The notes under the pieces were generated by a model that saw nothing but the letters and a program-made list of their open reading frames with translations, ran no database searches and was not told the DNA's origin. A stretch of 12,576 bases of DNA from JAWOJF01 sp046481785 (GTDB lineage: Bacteria; Bacteroidota; Ignavibacteria; Ignavibacteriales; Ignavibacteriaceae). Location of the stretch: contig JAWOJF010000105.1 of NCBI GenBank assembly GCA_046481785.1, positions 1 through 12,576 on the forward strand, read 5' to 3'. Below, piece by piece: positions 6,853 to 12,576 of this stretch (its first letter is position 1; each line of letters opens with the position of its first letter). A program made the translations under genes and the position numbers.

Positions 6853-8442
6853 TCACTGTAAATTATAATATGTTTTTATGGTCTCAAGATTATCTGCATC
6901 CTTAATGGTTTTATCATGCCTCCAGCGTGATATACGCGGGAAACGAACTGCTACTCCTGATTTATGTCTTGTTGATTTCTGTATCCCTTCAAACGCAAGT
7001 TCAAATACAAGTACGGGTTTTACTGTACGTACAGGGCCAAATTTTTCTAAAGTATTCTTTCGTATAAACTCATCTACTTTTCTTATTTCTTCATCCGTTA
7101 ACCCGGAATATGCTTTTGCAAATGGGACAAGCTCTTCTCCCTTCCATACAGCAAAGGTATAATCTGTATAAAGAGTAGATCTTCTGCCATGCCCCTGCTG
7201 TGCATAAATTAATACAGCATCCACAGTAAGCGGATCAATTTTCCACTTCCACCAATCCCCTTTTCGTCTTCCCACTTTATATGAAGAACTTTTTCTTTTC
7301 AGCATCAACCCTTCAACTGAGCGGCTGCGGGATTCTTCTCTAATTAGCCTCAACTCTTTCCATGAATTCTTTTCCACAACCGGAGACAAAATCATTTTTG
7401 AGTCAGCCAGATTATTAACTGCTGTACTTAATATTTTTCTCCTCTCTGATAATTCTTTTTCACGTATATCTTCACATTTATATTCCAGTATATCATAAGC
7501 AATAATTACTACAGGAACTTCTTCAATAATTTTTTTAGTAAGATTTTTTCTGCCTATTCTTTTCTGCAGTCCGCTAAAAGGAAGTGGTTTGTTATCCTTC
7601 CATGAAATAATTTCGCCGTCAATAACAGTACCGTTAGGCAGAAACTTTGCCATTTCATAAAGTTCAGGAAAACGTTCATTGATAAGATCTTCTCCGCGGG
7701 TCCAGATAAATACTTCATCCTCCCTTTTTAATAGCTGCGATCTAATCCCATCCCATTTCCATTCTGCCTGCCATTCGGTTATATCCCCAAGTTTTTCAAC
7801 ATCATCATCAAGCTGGTAAGCCAGGTAAAACGGGTAAGGACGGCTAATATCTGCATCTTTTGTATTATGTGAAATCAACTGATTATAAAAATTTGCTGTA
7901 GGATTCCAGTTGCCCATAAGACGATGAGAGATAACAGATTCATCTATTCCGCTGAAATTTGTTAATGCTTTAATTACAATTTTTGCTGAAACACCTACAC
8001 GGAAGCCGCCCGTAATTAATTTGTTCCACACAAATCTTTCTTTTGAACTCATCTGCATCCAGGATGATATAATTTCCCGTTTTTGATTCTCTTCACTTTC
8101 TTTTCTTAAAGGAAGCAGTTTTTCTTCAACCCAGGTATGCAGGGGAATATTAGTAGAAGAACCGGTATTTGGAAGAAGTAATGTAATCGTTTCAGCAAGA
8201 TCGCCAACTGTGGAATAACATTCATCAAACAGCCACTTCGGAATACCCGCAATTTCTGCTGACCATTCTCTCAGTTTCCTGGTTGGTACAACCTGCTTGG
8301 GCTTCCTTCCGGTAAGAAAACTTACAGTCCATATAATATTTTCCGGCTGAGATGAACCAAAATATTCTACCAGCGCTTCAATCTTTGCATTGGTTTTTGT
8401 TGTTTCATCAAGATTTCTAAAAAGTTCGGCAAATTGTTTCAA
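6853..8442 (-). CDS. ATP-dependent DNA ligase, bacterial ligase-associated repair type
   Basis: 529 residues, the usual length for stand-alone ligases of this bacterial type. An N-terminal DNA-binding domain (~1-200) precedes the nucleotidyltransferase domain. Motif I is K-W-D-G at 229-232, with Lys229 the AMP-accepting residue. Motif III is DGEIIS (275-280), motif IV EGLMLKRK (377-384) and motif V WWKWKID (397-403). The C-terminal OB domain ends with RFPRISRWRHDK (500-511), motif VI. The enzyme seals nicks in duplex DNA with ATP. It has no LigD-type polymerase or phosphoesterase domain, and no Ku gene is near. The start is a TTG at 8442 with no clear Shine-Dalgarno, 19 bases after the exonuclease stop; translational coupling is likely. 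The stop is TGA. The pairing with the exonuclease supports a DNA-damage-repair role rather than replication, which NAD-dependent LigA normally serves. Confidence 0.95.
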   Translation of the reverse strand: MKQFAELFRNLDETTKTNAKIEALVEYFGSSQPENIIWTVSFLTGRKPKQVVPTRKLREWSAEIAGIPKWLFDECYSTVGDLAETITLLLPNTGSSTNIPLHTWVEEKLLPLRKESEENQKREIISSWMQMSSKERFVWNKLITGGFRVGVSAKIVIKALTNFSGIDESVISHRLMGNWNPTANFYNQLISHNTKDADISRPYPFYLAYQLDDDVEKLGDITEWQAEWKWDGIRSQLLKREDEVFIWTRGEDLINERFPELYEMAKFLPNGTVIDGEIISWKDNKPLPFSGLQKRIGRKNLTKKIIEEVPVVIIAYDILEYKCEDIREKELSERRKILSTAVNNLADSKMILSPVVEKNSWKELRLIREESRSRSVEGLMLKRKSSSYKVGRRKGDWWKWKIDPLTVDAVLIYAQQGHGRRSTLYTDYTFAVWKGEELVPFAKAYSGLTDEEIRKVDEFIRKNTLEKFGPVRTVKPVLVFELAFEGIQKSTRHKSGVAVRFPRISRWRHDKTIKDADNLETIKTYYNLQ

Positions 8443-8461
8443 GTTTACAGGCTCAATATTT

Positions 8462-9517
8462 TTAGTTTTCTGTTTCTTCCCCAGAACCTATTCCGGCTTG
8501 TTGGGAATTTGGTGATAAGCTATCATTAACTTCTCCTTCAAACATTGTATTAAGTACACCGGCATTCCATCCGTTTTCCTTTAGCCAGTTTACAAGGGGC
8601 GAAGAGTAGCCGTGTGTAACACATACCTGTTCTGCCCCGGTTTCTTTTATAGTGGAAACGAGACCATCCCAGTCAGCATGGTCTGATAAAATAAATCCTT
8701 TATCAACATTTCTTCTTCTCCTGTTTCCTCTTATCTGCATCCAGCCTGATGCGAAAGCGTCGGATATTTCGTAAAACCTTTTTGTCCATGCGGCAGAATC
8801 TGCAGACGGCGGAGCGATAATTATTGCGCCTTTAAATAACTCCTTATCCTCCACCTCACCTATATAATTTGTTTCGGGAAGATTCACTCCTGTATTCCTG
8901 TAACATTGATTTATATTTTCTACTGCTCCGTGTGTATAAATTTTACCTATTGAAGTATCCAGCCCGGATAAAACCCTTTGAGCTTTCCCAAGAGCATATC
9001 CATAGATTATACTTGTAATTTCATTGTTGCGGTTTCTGCGCCACCAGTTGTTTATATCATCAAAAATTTCCTGCTGTCTGCACCATTTATATACAGGAAG
9101 TCCAAATGTAGATTCGGTTATAAAAGTATGACATTTAACCAGTTCGAACGGAGCACATGTATCATCGGCTTCAATTTTATAATCGCCGCTTATAACACAA
9201 ACTTCGCCTTTATATTCTAACCTGACCTGAGCCGAGCCAAGGATATGCCCGGCAGGATGAAGAGAGACTTTTACATCATTTATATTTAATGATTCATTGT
9301 AATTAATAACCTGGAGGTTGATATCACTACCCAACCGCAGTCTTAGTAAGAGTTCACTTTCTTTTACAGCCAGATATTTTTTACTTCCCCACTTTGCATG
9401 ATCAGAATGTGCATGGGTAATAACTGCTTTATCAACAGCCCGCCAGGGGTCAATGTAAAAGTCTCCGGCTTCGCAAAATAGTCCGCAGTTATTAAGAGTT
9501 AACAATTTTTTATTCAT
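8462..9517 (-). CDS. Ligase-associated DNA exonuclease (metallo-beta-lactamase / beta-CASP fold)
   Basis: 351 residues. The metal site is nearly complete. Motif H-A-H-S-D-H lies at 35-40 (after AVIT). HPAGHILGSAQV (87-98) supplies His91. SGDYK (110-114) supplies Asp112. LSDHADW (278-284) and THGY (301-304) supply the C-terminal beta-CASP histidines. This places it with the 'mRNA 3'-end processing factor-like' proteins that are consistently encoded beside bacterial ATP-dependent ligases and named ligase-associated exonucleases; CPSF73/SNM1 relatives cut or trim nucleic acid ends. It is the first gene of the pair and lies 19 bases before the ligase. The ATG at 9517 has GGA about 5 bases upstream. 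The last ~20 residues are Ser/Gly/Glu-rich and look disordered. The promoter must lie in the 107-base divergent gap shared with the DUF4097 gene. Confidence 0.92.
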   Translation of the reverse strand: MNKKLLTLNNCGLFCEAGDFYIDPWRAVDKAVITHAHSDHAKWGSKKYLAVKESELLLRLRLGSDINLQVINYNESLNINDVKVSLHPAGHILGSAQVRLEYKGEVCVISGDYKIEADDTCAPFELVKCHTFITESTFGLPVYKWCRQQEIFDDINNWWRRNRNNEITSIIYGYALGKAQRVLSGLDTSIGKIYTHGAVENINQCYRNTGVNLPETNYIGEVEDKELFKGAIIIAPPSADSAAWTKRFYEISDAFASGWMQIRGNRRRRNVDKGFILSDHADWDGLVSTIKETGAEQVCVTHGYSSPLVNWLKENGWNAGVLNTMFEGEVNDSLSPNSQQAGIGSGEETEN

Positions 9518-9577
9518 TTTTGTCCGAATTTTCTACAAAAAAGTATTAAATAAAACGGATATTGAAAGTAACCTTTT

Positions 9578-9595
9578 TTAGACTCTTTGGTCTAA
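9578..9595. promoter_or_regulatory. Candidate operator: inverted repeat upstream of the DUF4097 gene
   Basis: TTAGAC-N6-GTCTAA is a perfect 6-bp inverted repeat in the divergent exonuclease/DUF4097 gap. It is followed at once by TAATAT and TATAAA stretches that could be a -10 region for the plus-strand gene, so a bound regulator would overlap the promoter. No regulator family can be named. Confidence 0.4.
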
Positions 9596-9624
9596 TATAT
9601 TATAAAATAAGAAGGAGCACTCTG

Positions 9625-10566
9625 ATGTTTGACAAATTTACTAAAAGTGGAGTAATATTTTCCCTGATAATATTTTCTCTCATCTCATTAGCTTGTAACA
9701 GAGAAGCCTATGATGATTACAATTATAGTGAAGATAATAATTTGAAAGTCCTTCATGAAAAAACATTTAAAATAGAACCGGGAAAATCATTAAGAATTGA
9801 AGGCTCATCCGGAAATATTATGCTTACTACCTGGGATAAACCGGAAGTATATATAAAAATTATGGGGAATGAAAAAGCTGAAAGAAAAGTTCGGTTTAAT
9901 TTTGATAACGATAGTGATGAAGTAGAAGTTATTGCAAGAAGAGATGATTCATTTTTTAACTGGAGCAGCGGTATAAGGATAAAATTTGAAGTGAAAATCC
10001 CTTCTAATTTTAATCCTAATTTGCATACATCGGGGGGTGATATCAGGCTGGCAGGTGTTAATGGGAAAACTTTAGCCAAAACCTCCGGCGGTGATATATT
10101 GGCAAGATATTTAAGAGGAGATATAAATATATCAACTTCCGGCGGTGATGTAAACCTGGAAAGTATAAAGGGAAATATAAGAGCTTCCACCTCGGGGGGT
10201 GATATTGATGCAATTGATTTTGAAGGTATACTTGATGTTTCTACTTCCGGTGGTAATATTAGTCTTGACGGAAAAAATGCAGAGATAGAAGCCACAACTT
10301 CAGGCGGAAATGTTGAGTTAAGATATTCGGGTGAAAACAAGGGAATTGAATTATCTACATCCGGAGGAAATATACGCATATCTCTGCCGGCTGATTTTGA
10401 TGCATATGCAAGATTATCTTCATCAGGCGGGAGTGTTGAGTGTGATTTTCCAGCAAATAATATAAGAAAAATTTCTGCTAATAAATTTGAAGCGGACCTT
10501 AATAGCGGTGGAAATCCTCTTATTGCTAAAACTTCCGGAGGAAGTATAAGGGTAAGAACACAATAG
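9625..10566 (+). CDS. DUF4097-family lipoprotein with TSGG beta-solenoid repeats
   Basis: 313 residues from the ATG at 9625, chosen for its strong AAGGAG 8 bases upstream; a TTG at 9562 would add 21 residues encoded by the promoter region. The N terminus is a lipoprotein-like signal, VIFSLIIFSLISLAC, with Cys24 the likely acylated residue, though the lipobox is loose. After an N-terminal strand-rich part with GSSGNIMLTTWDKPEVYIKI, a repeat built on T-S-G-G-(D/N) begins near residue 135 and recurs at 153, 171, 189, 207, 225 and 245, with degenerate copies near 266, 293 and 303. The period is exactly 18 for six copies, as in a right-handed beta-helix. DUF4097 proteins are widespread, often near anti-sigma or stress genes; no enzymatic activity is known. 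It probably sits on the periplasmic face of a membrane. Confidence 0.88.
   Translation: MFDKFTKSGVIFSLIIFSLISLACNREAYDDYNYSEDNNLKVLHEKTFKIEPGKSLRIEGSSGNIMLTTWDKPEVYIKIMGNEKAERKVRFNFDNDSDEVEVIARRDDSFFNWSSGIRIKFEVKIPSNFNPNLHTSGGDIRLAGVNGKTLAKTSGGDILARYLRGDINISTSGGDVNLESIKGNIRASTSGGDIDAIDFEGILDVSTSGGNISLDGKNAEIEATTSGGNVELRYSGENKGIELSTSGGNIRISLPADFDAYARLSSSGGSVECDFPANNIRKISANKFEADLNSGGNPLIAKTSGGSIRVRTQ
9997..10560 (+). repeat. 18-codon protein repeat in the DUF4097 gene
   Basis: Ten TSGG-like units are encoded here, the first seven spaced 54, 54, 54, 54, 54 and 60 bases. At DNA level the units differ at many third positions (acatcgggg, acctccggc, acttccggt, acttcaggc), so the repetition is held at protein level and is not a recent tandem duplication. 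Confidence 0.85.
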
Positions 10567-10597
10567 TTTTTCTCTCTTTAATTTTTTTGCAGTCATC

Positions 10598-10618
10598 ACA
10601 AGGATAAATTTATCTTGT
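10598..10618. promoter_or_regulatory. Imperfect palindrome between DUF4097 and TPM genes
   Basis: ACAA-G-GATAAA is followed directly by TTTATC-TTGT, pairing over ten positions with one bulged G. No U-tract follows, so it is a poor terminator; it may be a 3'-end hairpin of the DUF4097 transcript or an operator. Confidence 0.35.
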
Positions 10619-10638
10619 AATAATAAGATATGTTTAAT

Positions 10639-10654
10639 AGTTTTGATCAAAACT
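10639..10654. promoter_or_regulatory. Perfect 16-bp palindrome upstream of the TPM gene
   Basis: AGTTTTGATCAAAACT is identical to its reverse complement and ends 12 bases before the ATG at 10667. The symmetry and position suggest a dimeric repressor site or a leader hairpin near the ribosome-binding region, which lacks a Shine-Dalgarno. No regulator is identified. Confidence 0.45.
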
Positions 10655-10666
10655 TAAGACTAAAAT

Positions 10667-11122
10667 ATGGAAACACCTTACATTTACAATTTTCTTAATG
10701 ATGATGAAATGCTCAGGATCTCAAATAAAATTAAAGAGCATGAAAAAAATACCAGCGGTGAAATTTGTGTCAGTATAAAAGAAGGAAAGACATTCAATGA
10801 AAAGAAAAAAGACCTGAAACAACTGGCTGAAGAAGAATTTTTCAGGAGAAATATTGACAAGACTAAAGATAAAACAGGGATATTAATCTTTATACTGCTA
10901 AAGGAAAAAAAATTTTATATACTTGCAGATTCAGGCATTAATGAAAAGGTATCTCCGGAAACATGGGATTCAATTAAAGATAAAATGCAGGTTATGTTTT
11001 CTGATGGGAAATTTGCCAAAGGGATTATTTATAGTATAGAAGAAGTGGGAATAATATTAGCCCGGCATTTTCCTATTAAAGCCGGGGACATAAATGAATT
11101 ATCAAATAAAATAAATTTTTGA
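10667..11122 (+). CDS. TPM-domain protein (YgcG-like family), cytoplasmic version
   Basis: 151 residues. The core TGILIFILLKEKKFYILADSGINEKV (pieces at ~70-95), followed by W-x-x-I-K-x-x-M and F-x-x-G-K-F-A-K-G-I, is the TPM (TLP18.3/Psb32/MOLO-1) domain. An N-terminal half (residues ~10-60) begins with helix and strand patterns such as HEKNTSGEICVSI, also typical of TPM proteins. Unlike many members it has no signal peptide, no transmembrane segment and no Gly-rich tail, so it is predicted cytoplasmic. Plant TLP18.3 has reported acid phosphatase activity; the bacterial role is unclear. It follows the DUF4097 gene by 100 bases containing two palindromes, so the two may be separately controlled. 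The ATG at 10667 has no recognisable Shine-Dalgarno. Confidence 0.82.
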   Translation: METPYIYNFLNDDEMLRISNKIKEHEKNTSGEICVSIKEGKTFNEKKKDLKQLAEEEFFRRNIDKTKDKTGILIFILLKEKKFYILADSGINEKVSPETWDSIKDKMQVMFSDGKFAKGIIYSIEEVGIILARHFPIKAGDINELSNKINF

Positions 11123-11191
11123 TCTCGGTTTATGTCAAAGATAGACAGGACTTGTTAATCCTTATTGCTTTCCTAACCGACAACCACCCCA

Positions 11192-11255
11192 ATTTTGTCT
11201 CCGACAAAATATCCCCGCCCCAGCCTACCGGCAGGCAGGTTCTCAAGACGGGGAT
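11192..11255. repeat. GC-rich nested inverted-repeat block, possible small dispersed element
   Basis: The block lies in the gap between convergent TPM and thioredoxin genes. A perfect hairpin, ATTTTGTC-TCC-GACAAAAT (11192-11210), abuts ATCCCCG (11211-11217), which pairs with CGGGGAT (11249-11255). Nested inside is GCCTACCGGCAGGC (11223-11236), palindromic except for one A/C pair. The local GC richness contrasts with the flanks. The rest of the 11123-11337 gap is AT-rich with nothing else recognised. Confidence 0.5.
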
Positions 11256-11337
11256 TAACGTTTCATTTTTAAGTTATGCACTCTTTAAATTTCCTGGTAA
11301 TTAAAACATACTATTTATCCGGATTTATCAACCCTGA

Positions 11338-11673
11338 TTAATTTACGTTATTAAGATAAGGCTTTACTTTACTCTCAATCATCTGTTTAGGAACTGCACC
11401 AATAACTCCATCTACAACTTTACCATCTTTAAATATACCTAGTGTCGGAATGCTTCTAATTCCATAACGGACAGCTATATCCTGGTTATCATCAGTATTT
11501 AATTTTACAACTTTCAGTTTACCCTGGTATTCTTTTGCAATTTCTTCTACAACCGGAGCAACCATTCTACATGGCCCGCACCATGGAGCCCAAAAATCAA
11601 CCAGCACCGGTACATCAGATTTAAGTACTTCCTGTTCAAAATTTAAGCCTGTTCCTTCAATTACATTTTGCAT
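11338..11673 (-). CDS. trxA: Thioredoxin
   Basis: 111 residues from the ATG at 11673, chosen for AAGGA about 7 bases upstream; the 24 residues that a TTG at 11745 would add are not thioredoxin-like. The redox site is WCGPC (31-35) with Cys32 and Cys35, preceded by VDFWAPW, which includes the buried Asp26. The cis-Pro loop is RSIPT with Pro76, and FKDGK and a terminal helix complete the fold. Length and motifs match classical cytosolic thioredoxin, which reduces disulfides in proteins such as ribonucleotide reductase and methionine sulfoxide reductase using electrons from thioredoxin reductase. It lies downstream of an RND pump gene but is separated from it by a terminator, so it should have its own promoter between about 11674 and 11795. 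No odd residues are seen. Confidence 0.96.
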   Translation of the reverse strand: MQNVIEGTGLNFEQEVLKSDVPVLVDFWAPWCGPCRMVAPVVEEIAKEYQGKLKVVKLNTDDNQDIAVRYGIRSIPTLGIFKDGKVVDGVIGAVPKQMIESKVKPYLNNVN

Positions 11674-11795
11674 TTTATTTCCTTTTGTTTTTACATCTGT
11701 AAGATGATATAAACAGGAAAAGGTTTCATGCCGTATTATTAACAAATCAGTAACAAAATAGTTAATGTGTTATCAGGCAAAAATCATCGTAGCAT

Positions 11796-11845
11796 AAAAA
11801 AGGCGGATAGAATCCGCCCAAAAACCGGCTATTTTCGAATAGCCG
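11796..11845 (-). terminator. Tandem-hairpin intrinsic terminator of the RND transporter gene
   Basis: Read on the minus strand, the RND stop at 11851 is followed by an 8-bp stem with UUCG-type complement loop (11845-11826, arms CGGCTATT/AATAGCCG) and then a 7-bp GC-rich stem (11818-11802, arms GGCGGAT/ATCCGCC, loop AGA). The second stem runs straight into TTTTTT (11801-11796). Plus-strand flanks carry no U-tract, so it acts on the minus strand. Confidence 0.85.
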
Positions 11846-11850
11846 CCTTA

Positions 11851-12576
11851 TTATTCCAGAATCGGTTCGGCAATAATGTCTTTTTCTTTTTTTCCGGTTA
11901 ATTTTCTGAAAAATGCTGGAATCTTTTCTTTCCACATTTCAGCCTTCAGATAAATAGCGGGAACAAGGATAAGAGTTAAAAACATGGAACTTGATAAACC
12001 GCCGATTAATGCCCATGCCAGGCCATGTTTCCACTCTGAGCCGGAGCTTGATGAGAGTGCAATCGGCATCATACCAATAATCATTGAGGCAGTAGTCATA
12101 ATAATCGGCCTTATTCTTGATTTACCAGCTTCCAATAATGCATCGTAGCTGCTCATTCCGTCCAGTTTCATCTGGTTGGCTCTGTCAACAAGAAGAATTG
12201 CATTTTTACCCACCAATCCTACAAGCATTATTATTCCAAGCAGCGAAAATATACTAAGTGAATTCATTGTAAGCGCTAATGCAAGCAATGCACCAACCAT
12301 TGCTACAGGAATTGAAAACAACACAACAAAGGGATATAAATATGAATCATATAATGCAACCATAATCATATAAACAAAAAGAATACCGGCAAGCATAGCA
12401 AGCCCCATATCCCCAAATGAATCTGACTGCATTTTCAGATCGCCTTCGTAGTTTATTTCAATACCATCAGGAAGTTTTTCCTTTGCAAGGGCGGCTTTAA
12501 TATCTTCGCCAATGCTTCCGCTGGGCCTTCCAAGCGCCTGTGAATATATGAATACAGAATTGATCCTGTCTCTTCT
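11851..12576 (-). CDS. RND-family (HAE1/AcrB-like) efflux transporter permease, C-terminal part
   Basis: The frame is open to the window edge; the first visible residues RRDRINSVFIYSQALGRPSGS, split here as RRDRINSVF and QALGRPSGS, are the typical RND segment before the late membrane block, so the ATG at 12432 is internal. 241 C-terminal residues are visible. The five closing membrane helices are recognisable: GLAMLAGILFVYMIMVALY, then PFVVLFSIPVAMVGALLAL, NSLSIFSLLGIIMLVGLVGKNAILLVD, RPIIMTTASMIIGMMPIAL and ALIGGLSSSMFLTLILVPAIYL (each given in short form). The GKNAILLVD and A-G-x-x-R-I-R-P-I-M-T-T motifs are diagnostic of HAE1-type pumps. The protein ends in a charged cytoplasmic tail. Such permeases, with a periplasmic adaptor and an outer-membrane channel, expel drugs or detergents using proton flow. 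Adaptor and channel genes would lie outside the window. Confidence 0.95.
   Translation of the reverse strand, partial: RRDRINSVFIYSQALGRPSGSIGEDIKAALAKEKLPDGIEINYEGDLKMQSDSFGDMGLAMLAGILFVYMIMVALYDSYLYPFVVLFSIPVAMVGALLALALTMNSLSIFSLLGIIMLVGLVGKNAILLVDRANQMKLDGMSSYDALLEAGKSRIRPIIMTTASMIIGMMPIALSSSSGSEWKHGLAWALIGGLSSSMFLTLILVPAIYLKAEMWKEKIPAFFRKLTGKKEKDIIAEPILE

Noticed and set aside
6853..9517. Non-homologous end joining (Ku/LigD) locus
   Set aside because: The ligase has no polymerase or phosphoesterase domain and there is no Ku gene; the MBL exonuclease partner fits the separate ligase-associated repair module.
9753..10379. 208-codon open frame antisense to the DUF4097 gene
   Set aside because: It is the reverse reading of the TSGG repeat (giving a repetitive SPPEV pattern), lies wholly inside a well-supported gene and matches no known domain.
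9997..10560. CRISPR-like or tandem DNA repeat
   Set aside because: The periodicity is in the protein; nucleotide copies differ widely and no unique spacers separate identical repeats.
11119..11304. 61-codon frame after the TPM gene
   Set aside because: It crosses the GC-rich inverted-repeat block, has no ribosome site and no recognisable protein pattern, and overlaps the TPM stop.
11312..11332. Palindromic ATCCGGAT core after the thioredoxin gene as its terminator
   Set aside because: The perfect pairing is only 8 bp with no room for a loop, the flanks do not pair well and no U-tract follows.

Overview
The window is AT-rich protein-coding DNA with no rRNA, tRNA, CRISPR array or transposase that I could see. 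Gene content and style suggest a Bacteroidota/Ignavibacteriota-type (FCB group) bacterium: mostly A-rich leaders with only occasional Shine-Dalgarno sequences, a bacterial ATP-dependent DNA ligase paired with its ligase-associated MBL-fold exonuclease, exported proteins with loose lipoboxes, a GH20 hexosaminidase and a DUF4097 lipoprotein. The assignment is inference from gene content, not from a marker gene.

Layout. (1) 1-1441, plus strand: 3' part of an ABC1/UbiB-family kinase-like gene, then a HIT-family protein. (2) 1446-1874, minus: a small cupin, divergent from (3) a secreted GH20 beta-N-acetylhexosaminidase at 1995-3551. (4) 3572-5085, minus: a compact unit transcribed as CTP-synthase-C-terminal-related protein, then a small dimeric alpha/beta-barrel (ABM-like) protein, then a GNAT acetyltransferase. 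(5) 5252-6178, minus: an EamA/DMT transporter. (6) 6396-9517, minus: ligase-associated exonuclease, ATP-dependent DNA ligase and a stand-alone cyclic-nucleotide-binding protein, closed by an intrinsic terminator. (7) 9625-11122, plus: a DUF4097 lipoprotein with an 18-residue TSGG repeat, then a TPM-domain protein. (8) 11338-12576, minus: thioredoxin, and upstream of it the 3' end of an RND efflux pump gene with its own terminator. No gene-free stretch exceeds 300 bases.

The most interesting item is the CTP-synthase-related gene. Its intact homologous frame runs from an ATG at 5085 to a TAA at 4375, but contains one in-frame TGA at 4974-4972 (codon 38). Sequence on both sides of the TGA belongs to the same glutamine-amidotransferase-like family, and a possible bacterial SECIS-like fold with a GGU in its loop follows directly. 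I read this as a probable selenoprotein. A simple start-to-stop reading would cut the gene to its last 164 residues. The GATase catalytic His also appears to be replaced by Gln, so the protein is probably not an ordinary glutaminase. A nonsense mutation or sequencing error cannot be excluded from this window, which contains no selenocysteine machinery.

Functionally, the DNA repair pair (exonuclease and ligase) is the clearest two-gene system. Cell-envelope and export functions (GH20, DUF4097 lipoprotein, RND pump, EamA) make up most of the rest. Several short palindromes near starts look like candidate operators, and a GC-rich nested inverted repeat at 11192-11255 looks like a small dispersed element.
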